Shown here piece after piece: positions 1-8,313 of a stretch of 64,000 nt of DNA (position 1 is the stretch's first letter; each line of letters starts with the position of its first letter). The position numbers and the translations under genes are program-made. The stretch is taken from contig NZ_JADCKC010000003.1 in the NCBI RefSeq assembly GCF_014982805.1, forward strand, positions 1-64,000, in the 5' to 3' direction. Under the pieces are notes generated by a model. The model did no database searches and was not told the DNA's origin. It saw only the letters and a list, made by a program, of their open reading frames with translations. The DNA comes from Gemmiger gallinarum. Lineage in GTDB: Bacteria > Bacillota > Clostridia > Oscillospirales > Ruminococcaceae.

Positions 1-131
1 CGTCCTGTCGAATTACTTGTTTTTGGAATTGTTTATCGTGTTCTTTCCAAACACGTTCAAGGTTCCACAAGTTTCAGTATTGTTCAATTTTCAAGGTCCT
101 GTGCCGACCGTTTCTCGCGGGCAGCTTATTT
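1..131 (-). other. rRNA operon leader (partial, runs off left edge)
   Basis: Read on the minus strand, this stretch lies just downstream of two strong promoters and carries ACCTTGAAAATTGAAC (82-97). That phrase resembles the one found in Firmicute rRNA leaders and 16S-23S spacers next to antitermination elements. No mature rRNA is reached before the window ends, so the 16S (or 23S) gene is inferred to lie to the left. Nothing in it looks coding. Confidence 0.6.
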
Positions 132-160
132 ATTATATCTCATTGAGTTCCGTTTGTCAA
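132..160 (-). promoter_or_regulatory. Promoter P1 of leftward rRNA operon
   Basis: The minus strand has TTGACA (155-160), a 17-base spacer, then TATAAT (132-137). Both hexamers are perfect consensus. It is the promoter closest to the rRNA leader. Confidence 0.8.
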
Positions 161-207
161 GAACTTTTTTGAAGATTTTTTTGAGCCGCCCGGCCGTTCG
201 GCCGGCG

Positions 208-234
208 CTGTCTCGCGACAGCTTTTTTATTTTA
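208..234 (+). terminator. Hairpin with T-tract inside the rRNA promoter region
   Basis: GCTGTC-TCGC-GACAGC (208-223) is followed on the + strand by TTTTTTATTTT, the layout of a rho-independent terminator. It overlaps the P2 -10 box, so the T-tract may simply be promoter sequence. If it works, it would stop + strand transcription from entering the rRNA promoter region. Confidence 0.4.
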
Positions 235-257
235 TCTCATCGAGATCTCTTTGTCAA
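229..257 (-). promoter_or_regulatory. Promoter P2 of leftward rRNA operon
   Basis: The minus strand has TTGACA (252-257), a 17-base spacer, then TAAAAT (229-234). It is a near copy of P1 lying 97 bases upstream, sharing the ATGAGATA stretch at the -10 side. Tandem promoters at a fixed interval are typical of rRNA operons. Confidence 0.75.
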
Positions 258-365
258 GACCTTTTTGAGATCTTTTTGAGCAGCTTTTCAGTTGCTCATT
301 TACCGGCTTGTCCGTCCTGCTCCGCTCAAAGCGGTGATTCAGGCCCCGGCCGAACCGGTGCAATT

Positions 366-394
366 ATATTACCACGAGGCCAGAACAGAGTCAA
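366..394 (-). promoter_or_regulatory. Possible third upstream promoter P3
   Basis: The minus strand has TTGACT (389-394), a 17-base spacer, then TAATAT (366-371), directed toward P2 and P1. Nothing else is seen between about 400 and the sigF stop at 627: no open frame, repeat or RNA motif stands out, and no sigF terminator is obvious there. Confidence 0.45.
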
Positions 395-626
395 GCGCTT
401 TTTCGAGTAAAGTATCACTTTTGTCGTTTTTTACAGTTTATTTACCTCAAAGCGGACGTTTTGACAGTTGTATCACCACTGTTTATACATTGTGTAGAGC
501 CTTTTTCCACCTCAAATTCACAAACTGTATTGGTTTGTTTTTCAGGTTTCGTTTTCTTGCCGTTTTCTATTTCTATACACATTCTTTTTCTTGTATTACG
601 AGATTTCCCAAGCAATGCTGTATGCC

Positions 627-1337
627 TTATATTTCCCCCGTCAATTCGCTGCGCATCCACTTGAGGATCTTTCGTTCCCTGCGGGAGATCTGTACCTGCG
701 TCGTCTTCAGGACACGCGCTGTCTCGCTTTGAGTCTTACCCCCAAAAAAGCGAAGCTTGATCAAAAGACGATCCTGAGGAGAAAGCTTATTCATAACTTC
801 ATTCAGGCTGATGCGCTCTGACAAAATCTCTTCAGGAGAATCCACTGGAATATCCCACTCTTTGCCGCTGTCCTCGCTCTCTACCGGCGTGAGGGACAAA
901 GCTGGCAGAGAAGCCCGTATAGCCAGGGCCACCTGTTCAGGTGTAGTGCCGAGGGCTTCGGCCAGCTGGGTAACACTGGGTTCTGTACCATTTTTCTTCA
1001 GCGCCCGTTCCCGCTCGGCATTGATCTTGAGGCCCAGTTCCTTTAATGTCCGACTGACCTTGACAGTCCCTCCATCCCGAAACAGTTTCTTGATCTCCCC
1101 CAGGATAACCGGCACCGCATAGGTGGAAAAACAGAGGCCGCGGGAACTGTCAAACCCGTCGCAGGCCTTGACCAGACCCAGACATCCAGCCGCATAAAGA
1201 TCTTCATATTCGATTCCCCGTCCACGGAACCGCCCGGCACAGCAATGGACCAATCCAAGGTTTTTCTGGATAAACTCTCCCCGCCGGGCGCGGGATTCTT
1301 CCAAAGAACCGGCAGCCGCCGGAAATTGTGCGGACAT
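627..1337 (-). CDS. sigF: RNA polymerase sigma-F factor
   Basis: This is the forespore-specific sigma factor, 236 residues from the ATG at 1337, which has AAGGAGG eight bases upstream; the frame extends further but without a ribosome site. Region 2 is visible (EYEDLYAAGCLGLVKA, then the FSTYA and GEIKKLFRDGG core). The region 4 helix-turn-helix (KTQSETARVLKTTQVQISR) is near the C-terminus. It is third in the order spoIIAA-spoIIAB-sigF, which is what separates it from the similar sigma-G. In sporulating bacteria its activity is blocked by SpoIIAB and freed by dephosphorylated SpoIIAA. The operon implies a sporulation programme, or its remnant, in this strain. Confidence 0.93.
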   Translation of the reverse strand: MSAQFPAAAGSLEESRARRGEFIQKNLGLVHCCAGRFRGRGIEYEDLYAAGCLGLVKACDGFDSSRGLCFSTYAVPVILGEIKKLFRDGGTVKVSRTLKELGLKINAERERALKKNGTEPSVTQLAEALGTTPEQVALAIRASLPALSLTPVESEDSGKEWDIPVDSPEEILSERISLNEVMNKLSPQDRLLIKLRFFGGKTQSETARVLKTTQVQISRRERKILKWMRSELTGEI

Positions 1338-1397
1338 ACGGTAATCCCTCCTTATCAGATGCGGCCGCACCGGTTTGTGCAGCCTATGTAAGGGGAA

Positions 1398-1850
1398 TCA
1401 GCCGCGTGCGGGCAGAGCCTCCTGCACGTCCAGCCTCTTGACCATGGTGACGCGGGTACCGCGTCCAGGCGCCGATGTGACGCGCACCTTATCCATAAAG
1501 CTTTGCATCACCGCAAAACCGAGCCCTGCCCGCTCATCGGGATTGCCGGTGGTGTAGAGCGGTTCCATGGCGCGGGCCACGTCCGCAATGCCCACGCCTT
1601 TGTCCGATACTGTAATACGGACAACGCCCCCCTCATACAAGGCCGCCCGCAGTGTGATTTGCCCGATGGCTCCGGGATAGGCATGCACAATACAGTTGGT
1701 GACCGCCTCCGACACTGCTGTCTTGATGTCCGCCAGCTGCGGGACCGTAGGGTCCGCCTGCACCAGAAACGCCGCCAGGGCCGCCCGGGCAAATCCCTCA
1801 TTGACGCTGCGGCTGTAAAAGCTGATCTTGACCTGATTGAGCAGTTTCAT
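1398..1850 (-). CDS. spoIIAB: Anti-sigma-F factor / SpoIIAA serine kinase
   Basis: A GHKL-fold kinase of 150 residues that holds sigma-F inactive and phosphorylates SpoIIAA. The ATP-binding boxes are all present: the N-box (SEAVTNCIVHAYPG), the G1 box (DKGVGI) and the G2 box (ERAGLGFAVMQSFMD). The start is placed at MKLLNQVKISF (1850), matching the family N-terminus, although an in-frame ATG lies five codons earlier. It begins 15 bases after the spoIIAA stop and sigF follows 60 bases later, so the three are one transcription unit. Confidence 0.93.
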   Translation of the reverse strand: MKLLNQVKISFYSRSVNEGFARAALAAFLVQADPTVPQLADIKTAVSEAVTNCIVHAYPGAIGQITLRAALYEGGVVRITVSDKGVGIADVARAMEPLYTTGNPDERAGLGFAVMQSFMDKVRVTSAPGRGTRVTMVKRLDVQEALPARG

Positions 1851-1865
1851 AATGCTTGCCCCCAT

Positions 1866-2162
1866 TTACACATAATGAATCTTTGCAAGATCCAGCATTT
1901 TGCAGATCTGCGGCGGCGGGTTCTGCACCGTCAGGCGCCCTCCCAGAGACGCGATGTACTTGCCCCGGCCAAGGATCAACCCTACGCCGGAGGAATCCAT
2001 AAAGGTAACCCCGCTGAAATCCAGTGCCAGCAATTCCGGCATCTGGGTGTCGATCTGGGCATCGATCTCCCGCCGCAGCGTTTGGGCTGCATGGTGATCG
2101 ATCTCTCCCGAAAGATATGCCGCCAGGGTTCCGCCCGCCGGGATGAACCACACCTTTGCCAT
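1866..2162 (-). CDS. spoIIAA: Anti-sigma-F factor antagonist (STAS domain)
   Basis: A 98-residue single STAS domain protein, somewhat shorter than the roughly 116 residues of the Bacillus protein. The conserved FMDSSGVGLILGR segment contains the serine that SpoIIAB phosphorylates. When dephosphorylated it binds SpoIIAB and releases sigma-F. The start at 2162 is chosen because GGGGGACA sits just upstream and because upstream in-frame codons run through a terminator-like hairpin. It is first in the spoIIA operon. I looked for a sigma-H promoter ahead of it and found no convincing match. Confidence 0.92.
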   Translation of the reverse strand: MAKVWFIPAGGTLAAYLSGEIDHHAAQTLRREIDAQIDTQMPELLALDFSGVTFMDSSGVGLILGRGKYIASLGGRLTVQNPPPQICKMLDLAKIHYV

Positions 2163-2223
2163 AGCTTGTCCCCCATTTTTCTGCTTCGGATGGCCGGGCA
2201 TCGTCTGCCATGGCAAACAAAGA

Positions 2224-2258
2224 GCCCCGCATACCGGTTTGTGTCCAGTATACGGGGC
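2224..2258 (-). terminator. Hairpin upstream of spoIIAA
   Basis: GCCCCGTATAC and GTATGCGGGGC (minus strand) form an 11-pair stem with one G-U and a 13-base loop, followed by TCTTTGTTT. It lies between the folC terminator and the spoIIAA start. It could be a second terminator or a leader attenuator; the sequence does not decide. Confidence 0.45.
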
Positions 2259-2294
2259 CATGCCCAAATATTTTGTTGCACTCTGTCGCGCGGC

Positions 2295-2336
2295 AGAAAA
2301 AGATGGGCGCGATGCCTGTGGAGAAGCATCGCGCCC
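2295..2336 (-). terminator. Terminator of the vanZ-folC operon
   Basis: A perfect 11-pair stem GGGCGCGATGC/GCATCGCGCCC (2305-2315 with 2326-2336) is followed on the minus strand by TCTTTTTCT, 41 bases beyond the folC stop. Confidence 0.8.
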
Positions 2337-2376
2337 GGGTCGTACTTATTCTGTCTTGCCGCAAGCAGGCGGCTGG

Positions 2377-3669
2377 TCAGTTCTTTGCTTCCTCCAGCAG
2401 AAGCGGACGGGCTTCCGCTGCAAGGTAGAGGCTGCCGCAGACCACCACACCTGCCAGCGTATTGTCATCTGCATAATCTACCGCCTTACGGATGGCCTCG
2501 GCAACAGTACCGCCCACCTCGGCATCAAAGTGGAAACGAGCTTTTTGGTACATATCCTCCGCAGAGAGGGCCCGGGGCGTGGCGGGCGCCGTGGTAAACA
2601 CCTTGGCAAAGCAGGGCTCCAGCTTTTCCAGAAAGCCGTCGCAGTCCTTGTCCGCCACCATACCGATAACCGCCACCAGGTTATCCGCGTATCCGGCATC
2701 GGCAAGAGTCTGGGCCAGGCCGGAAGCGCCGTCCGGATTGTGGCAGCCGTCCAGCAGCAGCAAGGGATGCCGCCGCAGCACCTCGATGCGAGCGGGCAGG
2801 CTGGCCACACGCAGGCCTTCCAGAATGGCCTCGTCCGAAATATCATAGCCGTATTCCCGCCACAGGGTCAGGGCGATCTCCACCGCCATGGCCGCATGGT
2901 TGCCCTGATGACGGCCCGGGAAGTTGAGGGCCACCTCATAGCCGCCGTAGTCAATGCGGTTTTCCAGCGGGCGCCCCTTGCGGCGAACCAGATCCTCCGG
3001 CTCGGGGGTAACGATGGTGACATGCTTTTCTGCCGCAGCCGAGAGGATGGGCCCCATGGCCTCGGGAGGCTGGTCGGGATAACAGACCACGGTACAGCCT
3101 TCCTTGATAATCCCCGCCTTCTCATTGGCAATCTCCGCAATGGTATTGCCCAAAAGCGCCATATGGTCCATGCCGATGCGGGTAATGGCAGAAACCAGCG
3201 TGTTGGGCACCACATTGGTGGCATCGTAGCGGCCGCCCAGGCCGGTTTCCAGCACCACAAGGTCGCACTTTTCCTGGGCGAACCACAGGAACGCCACCGC
3301 GGTGACCACTTCAAACTGGACCGGCGCTGGGCCGCCTGCAGCCTGCACGGCATCGGCGGCGTCCAGTACCCGCTCCGTCAGGTCGGCCAGCGTCTCAGGC
3401 GGGATCATCCGGCCGTCGATCTGAAAGCGCTCCCGGAAATCGGTGACATAGGGACTGATGGTCAGGCCCGTCTTGTATCCGGCCCGGGTCAGGATGCAGG
3501 CTGTCATGACGGCAAGGGTTCCCTTGCCGTTGGTTCCGGCAATCTGGATGCATTTGAGGGAGCGCTCGGGGTTGCCGAGAGCCTCCATCAGGGCGCGCAT
3601 CCGGTCCAGCGTGGGTTTGCCGCCACCGGGCAGCGCGTGCAGTGCCTCAATGGCCTGTTGTGGTGTCAT
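2377..3669 (-). CDS. folC: Folylpolyglutamate synthase / dihydrofolate synthase
   Basis: A Mur-ligase-family enzyme of 430 residues that adds glutamate to dihydropteroate and to folates. The ATP-binding loop AGTNGKGT is at residues 44-51, and the family motif ETGLGGRYDATN lies in the central domain. Length is normal for FolC. Its ATG overlaps the stop of the upstream membrane-protein gene by four bases (ATGA), implying translational coupling. No other folate gene is nearby, so whether it also has dihydrofolate synthase activity cannot be read from context. Confidence 0.93.
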   Translation of the reverse strand: MTPQQAIEALHALPGGGKPTLDRMRALMEALGNPERSLKCIQIAGTNGKGTLAVMTACILTRAGYKTGLTISPYVTDFRERFQIDGRMIPPETLADLTERVLDAADAVQAAGGPAPVQFEVVTAVAFLWFAQEKCDLVVLETGLGGRYDATNVVPNTLVSAITRIGMDHMALLGNTIAEIANEKAGIIKEGCTVVCYPDQPPEAMGPILSAAAEKHVTIVTPEPEDLVRRKGRPLENRIDYGGYEVALNFPGRHQGNHAAMAVEIALTLWREYGYDISDEAILEGLRVASLPARIEVLRRHPLLLLDGCHNPDGASGLAQTLADAGYADNLVAVIGMVADKDCDGFLEKLEPCFAKVFTTAPATPRALSAEDMYQKARFHFDAEVGGTVAEAIRKAVDYADDNTLAGVVVCGSLYLAAEARPLLLEEAKN

Positions 3670-4280
3670 ATGGTATCCTCCCCTTCTTCGGGTGTATTGT
3701 TGTAAAACTCACTGTCATCTCTTACGGCAGCGCGGCGGATGCGGGCGTCACGGCTGCGGCGCAGGCTGTCGCGCTCGGCACGCAGGCGGCGGTTCTCCTT
3801 TTTGATGGAGTGAAAGGCCATGATGCCCCGCAGAATCAGCAGCAGCACCAGCGAGACCAGCATGCCCGCCACCACGCCGGAAAAGTCGATCCACACATCG
3901 GTGAGCTGGGACGAACGGCCTGAGACATACTTCTGAATCGTCTCATCGGTCACGGCGGTGAGCAGCCCGCCCAGCAGCGGCCAGCTGATATGCCGCACAA
4001 ACCGTGCGGTGTAGACCCGCAGGCAGAGGGTCAGCAGCAGGCCTTCCAGACAGTACTCGGCAAAGTGGGCCAGCTTGCGCACCGAGTGCTCAGACAAAGG
4101 TCCCAGGCCGATGCGATCAAGAATGGCATTCATGTAGCGCATAACTTCCTGGCTGCGGGCCGACGAGATCGCGCCCGCCTCCAGTGAGTTGCTGAAAATA
4201 AAAGCAATGCAGGCCAGCACCGCCATGGTAAAAATGATGCGGAAAGCGATCAGCCAAGGGCTTGTTTTGTGTTGTGTCAT
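3666..4280 (-). CDS. VanZ-like membrane protein
   Basis: A 204-residue protein with about four hydrophobic segments and the VanZ-family features: an early FIFSNS segment, VRKLAHFAEY, and a D-E-x2-Q-K-Y-V-S-G-R-S-S-Q-L-T-D-V-W-I-D block. The C-terminal 50 residues are highly charged and probably cytoplasmic. VanZ itself gives low-level teicoplanin resistance, but most members of this family have no known role, and resistance should not be assumed. The start at 4280 has AGGAGG ten bases upstream. It is co-transcribed with folC and overlaps it by four bases. Confidence 0.85.
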   Translation of the reverse strand: MTQHKTSPWLIAFRIIFTMAVLACIAFIFSNSLEAGAISSARSQEVMRYMNAILDRIGLGPLSEHSVRKLAHFAEYCLEGLLLTLCLRVYTARFVRHISWPLLGGLLTAVTDETIQKYVSGRSSQLTDVWIDFSGVVAGMLVSLVLLLILRGIMAFHSIKKENRRLRAERDSLRRSRDARIRRAAVRDDSEFYNNTPEEGEDTI

Positions 4281-4400
4281 ATGATAGGTTCCTCCTGCAC
4301 GGCCGCCCGGGCCGTGTGTTTCCCCTCCTCCGGACGGGGCATACCCCTGCCCCATCGTACCGACATTATAGCATCGCACCGCCTTGAGGGCAAGCCGAAA

Positions 4401-4446
4401 GGCCGCGCCTGCGGGAAGGATTTCTCCTTCGCAGGCGCGGCCTTCT
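4401..4446 (-). terminator. valS terminator (possibly bidirectional)
   Basis: A 12-pair GC stem (GGCCGCGCCTGC/GCAGGCGCGGCC, 4401-4412 with 4431-4442) with a further inner pairing lies about 50 bases beyond the valS stop. There is a short T-run on the minus strand and TTCTTTT on the + strand. Confidence 0.7.
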
Positions 4447-4493
4447 TTTCGGCAGTTCTGCCGGTTTTGTATTGTTTTGCCTAACTTGCCGGA

Positions 4494-7199
4494 TCAGCCC
4501 AGTGTCTCAATGGACTGGCGGATGTTTGCCTGCTTGTCCTTGGCGGCGGCAAGCTTGGCGCGGACATCCTCCACCAGTTTGGCGGGAGCCTTCTCCACAA
4601 ATTTGGGGTTGGAGAGCTGATTTTCAAACATAGCCAGTTCCTTCTCGGTCTTGGCCAGTTCCTTGTTCAGGCGGGCCAGCTCCTTGTCCCGGTCAATGAG
4701 CTCCATCATGGGAATGAAGCCGCGGGCGGAGGTGGTATTCACCTGCACCATACCGGAAGTAGAGCCCTCATAGCGGTCGGTGAGGGTCACATCGGTGGCG
4801 AATGCGAAGCGGGCCAGATAGACCTCGCCCTTGCGGAAGGCCTCGGCGTCCGCCGTCTCGATGACCATGCTGGTCTTTTTGGCGGGATGGACGTTCATGT
4901 CGTTGCGCACCGCACGCACCGCCTTGATATAGTCCATCAGCTTGGCAAAGTCCGCTTCCTCCTCCGGCCAGTTGTGCTCGGCGTCGAAGGCGGGCCACTG
5001 TTCGGTCATGATGGTCTCGGCGCTGCCGGGCAGGCTCTGATAGATGGCCTCGGTGACAAAAGGCATAAAGGGATGCAGCAGCTTGAGCGCCTGGCTCAGC
5101 ACGTACACCAGCACCTTGCGGGCGGTGTCGGCCTGCTGCTCGTCGCCGGAGTTCAGACGGGCCTTGCAGATCTCGATATACCAGTCGCAGTAGACCTCCC
5201 AGATAAAGCTCTCGATCTTGTCGGCGGCCAGGCCCATCTCGTACTTGTCCAGGTTGGCCGTGGCATCCCGGGCGGTGGTGTTGAGCTGAGTCAGCACCCA
5301 CTTGTCGCTCATATCCAGCAGGGACACGTCGGGCAGGCCGGGGACAAAGTCCTCGGGCAGGTTCATCTGGACAAAACGGGAGGCGTTCCACAGCTTGTTG
5401 GCAAAGTTGCGGCAGGCCTTGACCCGCTCCTCGCTGTAGCGCATGTCGTTGCCTGCGGTGGAGCCCACCACCAGCATCATGCGCAGGGCGTCGGCGCCGT
5501 ACTGGGCGATGACCTCCAGGGGGTCAATGCCGTTGCCCAAGCTCTTGGACATTTTGCGGCCCTGGCTGTCGCGCACGATGCCGTGGATGAGCACCGTGTC
5601 AAAAGGTGCCTTGCCGGTGTAGGCCAGGCCGGAGAAGATCATGCGGGAGACCCAGAAGCCGATGATGTCGTAACCGGTGACCAGGGTGTTGGTGGGATAG
5701 AAATACTGGAGGTCCTCGGTCTCCTTGGGCCAGCCCAGGGTGGAGAAGGGCCACAGGGCGCTGGAGAACCAGGTGTCCAACGTGTCGGGGTCCTGGGTCA
5801 GGTTGGTGCTGCCGCAGTGGGGGCAGGTTTTGGGAGCTTCCTTGGCGACGATGGTCTCGCCGCAGTCGGCGCAGTACCAGGCCGGGATCTGATGGCCCCA
5901 CCACAGCTGGCGGCTGATGCACCAGTCACGGGTGCCGTACATCCAGTTGAGGTAGTTCTTGGTGAAGCGCTCAGGCACGAACTTGATGTCGCCCTTTTCC
6001 ACCGCCTCAATGGCAGGCTTGGCCAGAGGTTCCATTTTGACGAACCACTGCTTGGACACCATGGGCTCAATGACGGTATGGCAGCGGTAGCAGGTGCCCA
6101 CCTCATGCTTGAGGGGCTCGGTGGACTTGAGGTAGCCGCCGGCTTCCAGGTCGGCCAGAATGGCCTTGCGGGCTTCCATGGCGGTCATGCCGGCATACTT
6201 GCCGCAATCGAGAACGTCGGGTTCATCGGCGGCGGCGCGGCCGCTGGCCTTGAGGGCATCGGCGGCAGCCTTGTCGGCAGCGCCGGTCATATGGCCGTCG
6301 TAGGTCAGCACCCGGATCATGGGCAGGTTGTGGCGCTTGCCCACCTCAAAGTCGTTGGGGTCATGAGCAGGGGTGATCTTGACCACACCGGTGCCCTTTT
6401 CCATGTCGGCGTGCTCGTCGCAGACGATGGGGATTTCCTTATTCAGCAGGGGCAGAATGACATGGCAGCCGTGCAGATGGGCATAGCGGGGGTCCTCGGT
6501 GTTGATGGCAACGGCGGTATCGCCCAGCATGGTCTCGGGACGGGTGGTGGCCAGCTCCAGCATTTCGCCGGTCTCCTTGACCTGGTAGAGCAGGTGCCAG
6601 AAGCTTCCATCCTTTTCCTCATACTCCACCTCGGCATCGGAGATGGAGGTGTTGCAGTGGGGGCACCAGTTGACCATGCGGTTGCCGCGGTAGATGAGCC
6701 CCTTGTCATACAGGCGGACAAACACGTCCTTGACAGCGTCGGAGCAGCCTTCGTCCATGGTGAAGCGCTCCCGCTCCCAGTCGCAGGAGCAGCCCAGTTT
6801 TTTCAGCTGGCTGACGATGCGGTTGCCGTACTTTTCTTTCCATGCCCAGGCGCGCTCCAAAAATCCGTCGCGGCCCACCATCTCCTTGGTCAGGCCTTCC
6901 TCCTGCATGGCGGCGACGACCTTGGCCTCGGTGGCAATGGAGGCATGGTCGGTGCCGGGGACCCACAGCGCGGCGTAACCCTGCATCCGCTTGTAACGGA
7001 TGAGGATGTCCTGCCAGGTCTCATCCATGGCGTGGCCCATGTGCAGCTGCCCGGTCACGTTGGGCGGGGGCATCACGATGGTGAAGGGCTTTTTGCTGCG
7101 GTCGATCTGTGTGTGGAAATATCCCTTGTCACACCAGTCCTGATAGATGCGGTCCTCGGTGCTTTGGGGATCGTACTGTTTGGCGAGTTCTTTTGCCAT
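4494..7199 (-). CDS. valS: Valyl-tRNA synthetase
   Basis: A class I aminoacyl-tRNA synthetase of 901 residues that charges tRNA-Val. The HIGH-type signature is HMGH at residues 53-56 after PPPNVTGQL, and the KMSKS signature occurs as GRKMSKSLGNG. CxxC pairs (CPHC, CADC) mark the inserted zinc-binding segments. The last 80 residues form the lysine- and glutamate-rich coiled coil usual for ValS. The start has AGGAGG nearby (GACAGGAGGACGCAGGAT-ATG). A T-box leader upstream controls it through uncharged tRNA-Val. Confidence 0.97.
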   Translation of the reverse strand: MAKELAKQYDPQSTEDRIYQDWCDKGYFHTQIDRSKKPFTIVMPPPNVTGQLHMGHAMDETWQDILIRYKRMQGYAALWVPGTDHASIATEAKVVAAMQEEGLTKEMVGRDGFLERAWAWKEKYGNRIVSQLKKLGCSCDWERERFTMDEGCSDAVKDVFVRLYDKGLIYRGNRMVNWCPHCNTSISDAEVEYEEKDGSFWHLLYQVKETGEMLELATTRPETMLGDTAVAINTEDPRYAHLHGCHVILPLLNKEIPIVCDEHADMEKGTGVVKITPAHDPNDFEVGKRHNLPMIRVLTYDGHMTGAADKAAADALKASGRAAADEPDVLDCGKYAGMTAMEARKAILADLEAGGYLKSTEPLKHEVGTCYRCHTVIEPMVSKQWFVKMEPLAKPAIEAVEKGDIKFVPERFTKNYLNWMYGTRDWCISRQLWWGHQIPAWYCADCGETIVAKEAPKTCPHCGSTNLTQDPDTLDTWFSSALWPFSTLGWPKETEDLQYFYPTNTLVTGYDIIGFWVSRMIFSGLAYTGKAPFDTVLIHGIVRDSQGRKMSKSLGNGIDPLEVIAQYGADALRMMLVVGSTAGNDMRYSEERVKACRNFANKLWNASRFVQMNLPEDFVPGLPDVSLLDMSDKWVLTQLNTTARDATANLDKYEMGLAADKIESFIWEVYCDWYIEICKARLNSGDEQQADTARKVLVYVLSQALKLLHPFMPFVTEAIYQSLPGSAETIMTEQWPAFDAEHNWPEEEADFAKLMDYIKAVRAVRNDMNVHPAKKTSMVIETADAEAFRKGEVYLARFAFATDVTLTDRYEGSTSGMVQVNTTSARGFIPMMELIDRDKELARLNKELAKTEKELAMFENQLSNPKFVEKAPAKLVEDVRAKLAAAKDKQANIRQSIETLG

Positions 7200-7233
7200 A
7201 TCCTGCGTCCTCCTGTCTGTTTGGTGCGGGACG

Positions 7234-7525
7234 AAAAAAGCACGGCCGTCCCGGGATGTGAATCCTCATGGGACGGCCGTGCTGATGCACAAACCGCGGT
7301 ACCACCCAAATTGCCTGCCCGGCATACTGATTGCCATGGCACAGGCCCCTTGAACGCCCGGTAACGGGGGCGAAACGGAGCGGACTAGGACGCATTTGCG
7401 CCGTTCCCCCGCCCTGCTTGAAGGTGACAGCCGCCTGCGGCCTTTACCGGGTTTCCACACTCCCCGGCTTTCTGGAAAAGGCTGATGCCCGCGGCACTCC
7501 TTCGCACTGCATTTCGATACCGTTA
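7234..7525 (-). promoter_or_regulatory. T-box riboswitch upstream of valS
   Basis: The minus-strand leader contains the hallmark T-box GGGTGGTACCGCGG (7294-7307). This is followed by a 13-pair terminator stem GCACGGCCGTCCC/GGGACGGCCGTGC (7240-7252 with 7270-7282) and six T residues. Uncharged tRNA would pair its CCA end with the TGG of the T-box and favour read-through into valS. Valine specificity is inferred from the downstream gene; I could not place the specifier codon with confidence. Confidence 0.92.
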
Positions 7526-7554
7526 AGTTTAGTGCAGAACGCCGCGCTTGTCAA
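7526..7554 (-). promoter_or_regulatory. valS promoter
   Basis: Minus-strand TTGACA (7549-7554), a 17-base spacer and TAAACT (7526-7531), directly ahead of the T-box leader. Confidence 0.75.
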
Positions 7555-7611
7555 GCCGCCGGGCGGGGTTTTGCACATACCGGTGTGCAGAAATCACTTT
7601 TTTCACCGGCA

Positions 7612-8313
7612 TCAGCCGTTTTTGATGTTGACCCGGAGAAGCAGGATCGTACCCACCACGCCGCAGACAACGCCCAGCACTGCAAAAAACCAGGGCAGCG
7701 CGGCAAGGAGTTGTTCTTCCTCCAAAGGAATTATATTGTTCATCTGGGACGGAACGATGCAGAATGCCATGAAGGCGATATACAGAACCACACCGCCCCT
7801 GGTGCCGAAGGTCCTTACAATCCCGCTGCCGAACACCGAGAATGCCACGGGCAGCAGTGCGGCGGAGGCCCAGCCCCACCACGGGATCAGCGAAATCATA
7901 TCCAGCACCGGGCGCCCGCCCGCAAAGGTTGCCGCCCAAAGCATCTGCAAAAGCACGGTAGTCAGCATGATGGCTGCGCCGTACAAAGCCCCCAGGGCCC
8001 AGATGCCCGCTACCACGCGGCGGCGGCATACCCCCAGGTTTACCGCCAGTGCAAAATAGACACCGGTCAGGGTGACGCTCATGCAAAACACCACCAGGAT
8101 ACCGCCGATGAATGCCGCCATGCCGGGAATGCCCAGGGCAACACCCTCCGAGCCGAATATCTGTTCCGCGATCAGCATCACGACCGAAACCAGCAGCCAC
8201 AGGCCGAACTGAATACACCAGTATGTCAGCATCGTGCCGCGGCCCAGACACACCTGACGCCACACATAACTCGGGAAAGAATATCCGCCTTTTGTCTGTA
8301 TTGCAGTTGTCAC
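7612..8313 (-). CDS. ABC transporter permease-like membrane protein (second subunit)
   Basis: A 233-residue protein with about six hydrophobic segments and no other recognisable domain. It starts at a GTG that overlaps the stop of the preceding permease gene (GTGA). It is last in a four-gene operon: GntR/YtrA regulator, ATPase, permease, permease. Position and topology are what make it a permease; sequence alone would only say membrane protein. The substrate is unknown. Related ytr and bcr-like operons respond to cell-wall-active compounds, which is family knowledge and not shown here. Confidence 0.7.
   Translation of the reverse strand: MTTAIQTKGGYSFPSYVWRQVCLGRGTMLTYWCIQFGLWLLVSVVMLIAEQIFGSEGVALGIPGMAAFIGGILVVFCMSVTLTGVYFALAVNLGVCRRRVVAGIWALGALYGAAIMLTTVLLQMLWAATFAGGRPVLDMISLIPWWGWASAALLPVAFSVFGSGIVRTFGTRGGVVLYIAFMAFCIVPSQMNNIIPLEEEQLLAALPWFFAVLGVVCGVVGTILLLRVNIKNG

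Noticed and set aside
292-732. 146-codon open frame on the + strand at the left edge
   Set aside because: It crosses a promoter and the sigF gene end, has no ribosome site, and encodes no recognisable protein.
2163-2300. Sigma-H promoter for spoIIA
   Set aside because: No pair of boxes close to AGGATTT and GAATT with suitable spacing was found; a sigma-H site may still exist in diverged form.
4887-7364. An 825-codon open frame on the + strand
   Set aside because: Antisense to valS, repetitive in Gly, His and Val, with no ribosome site or domain.
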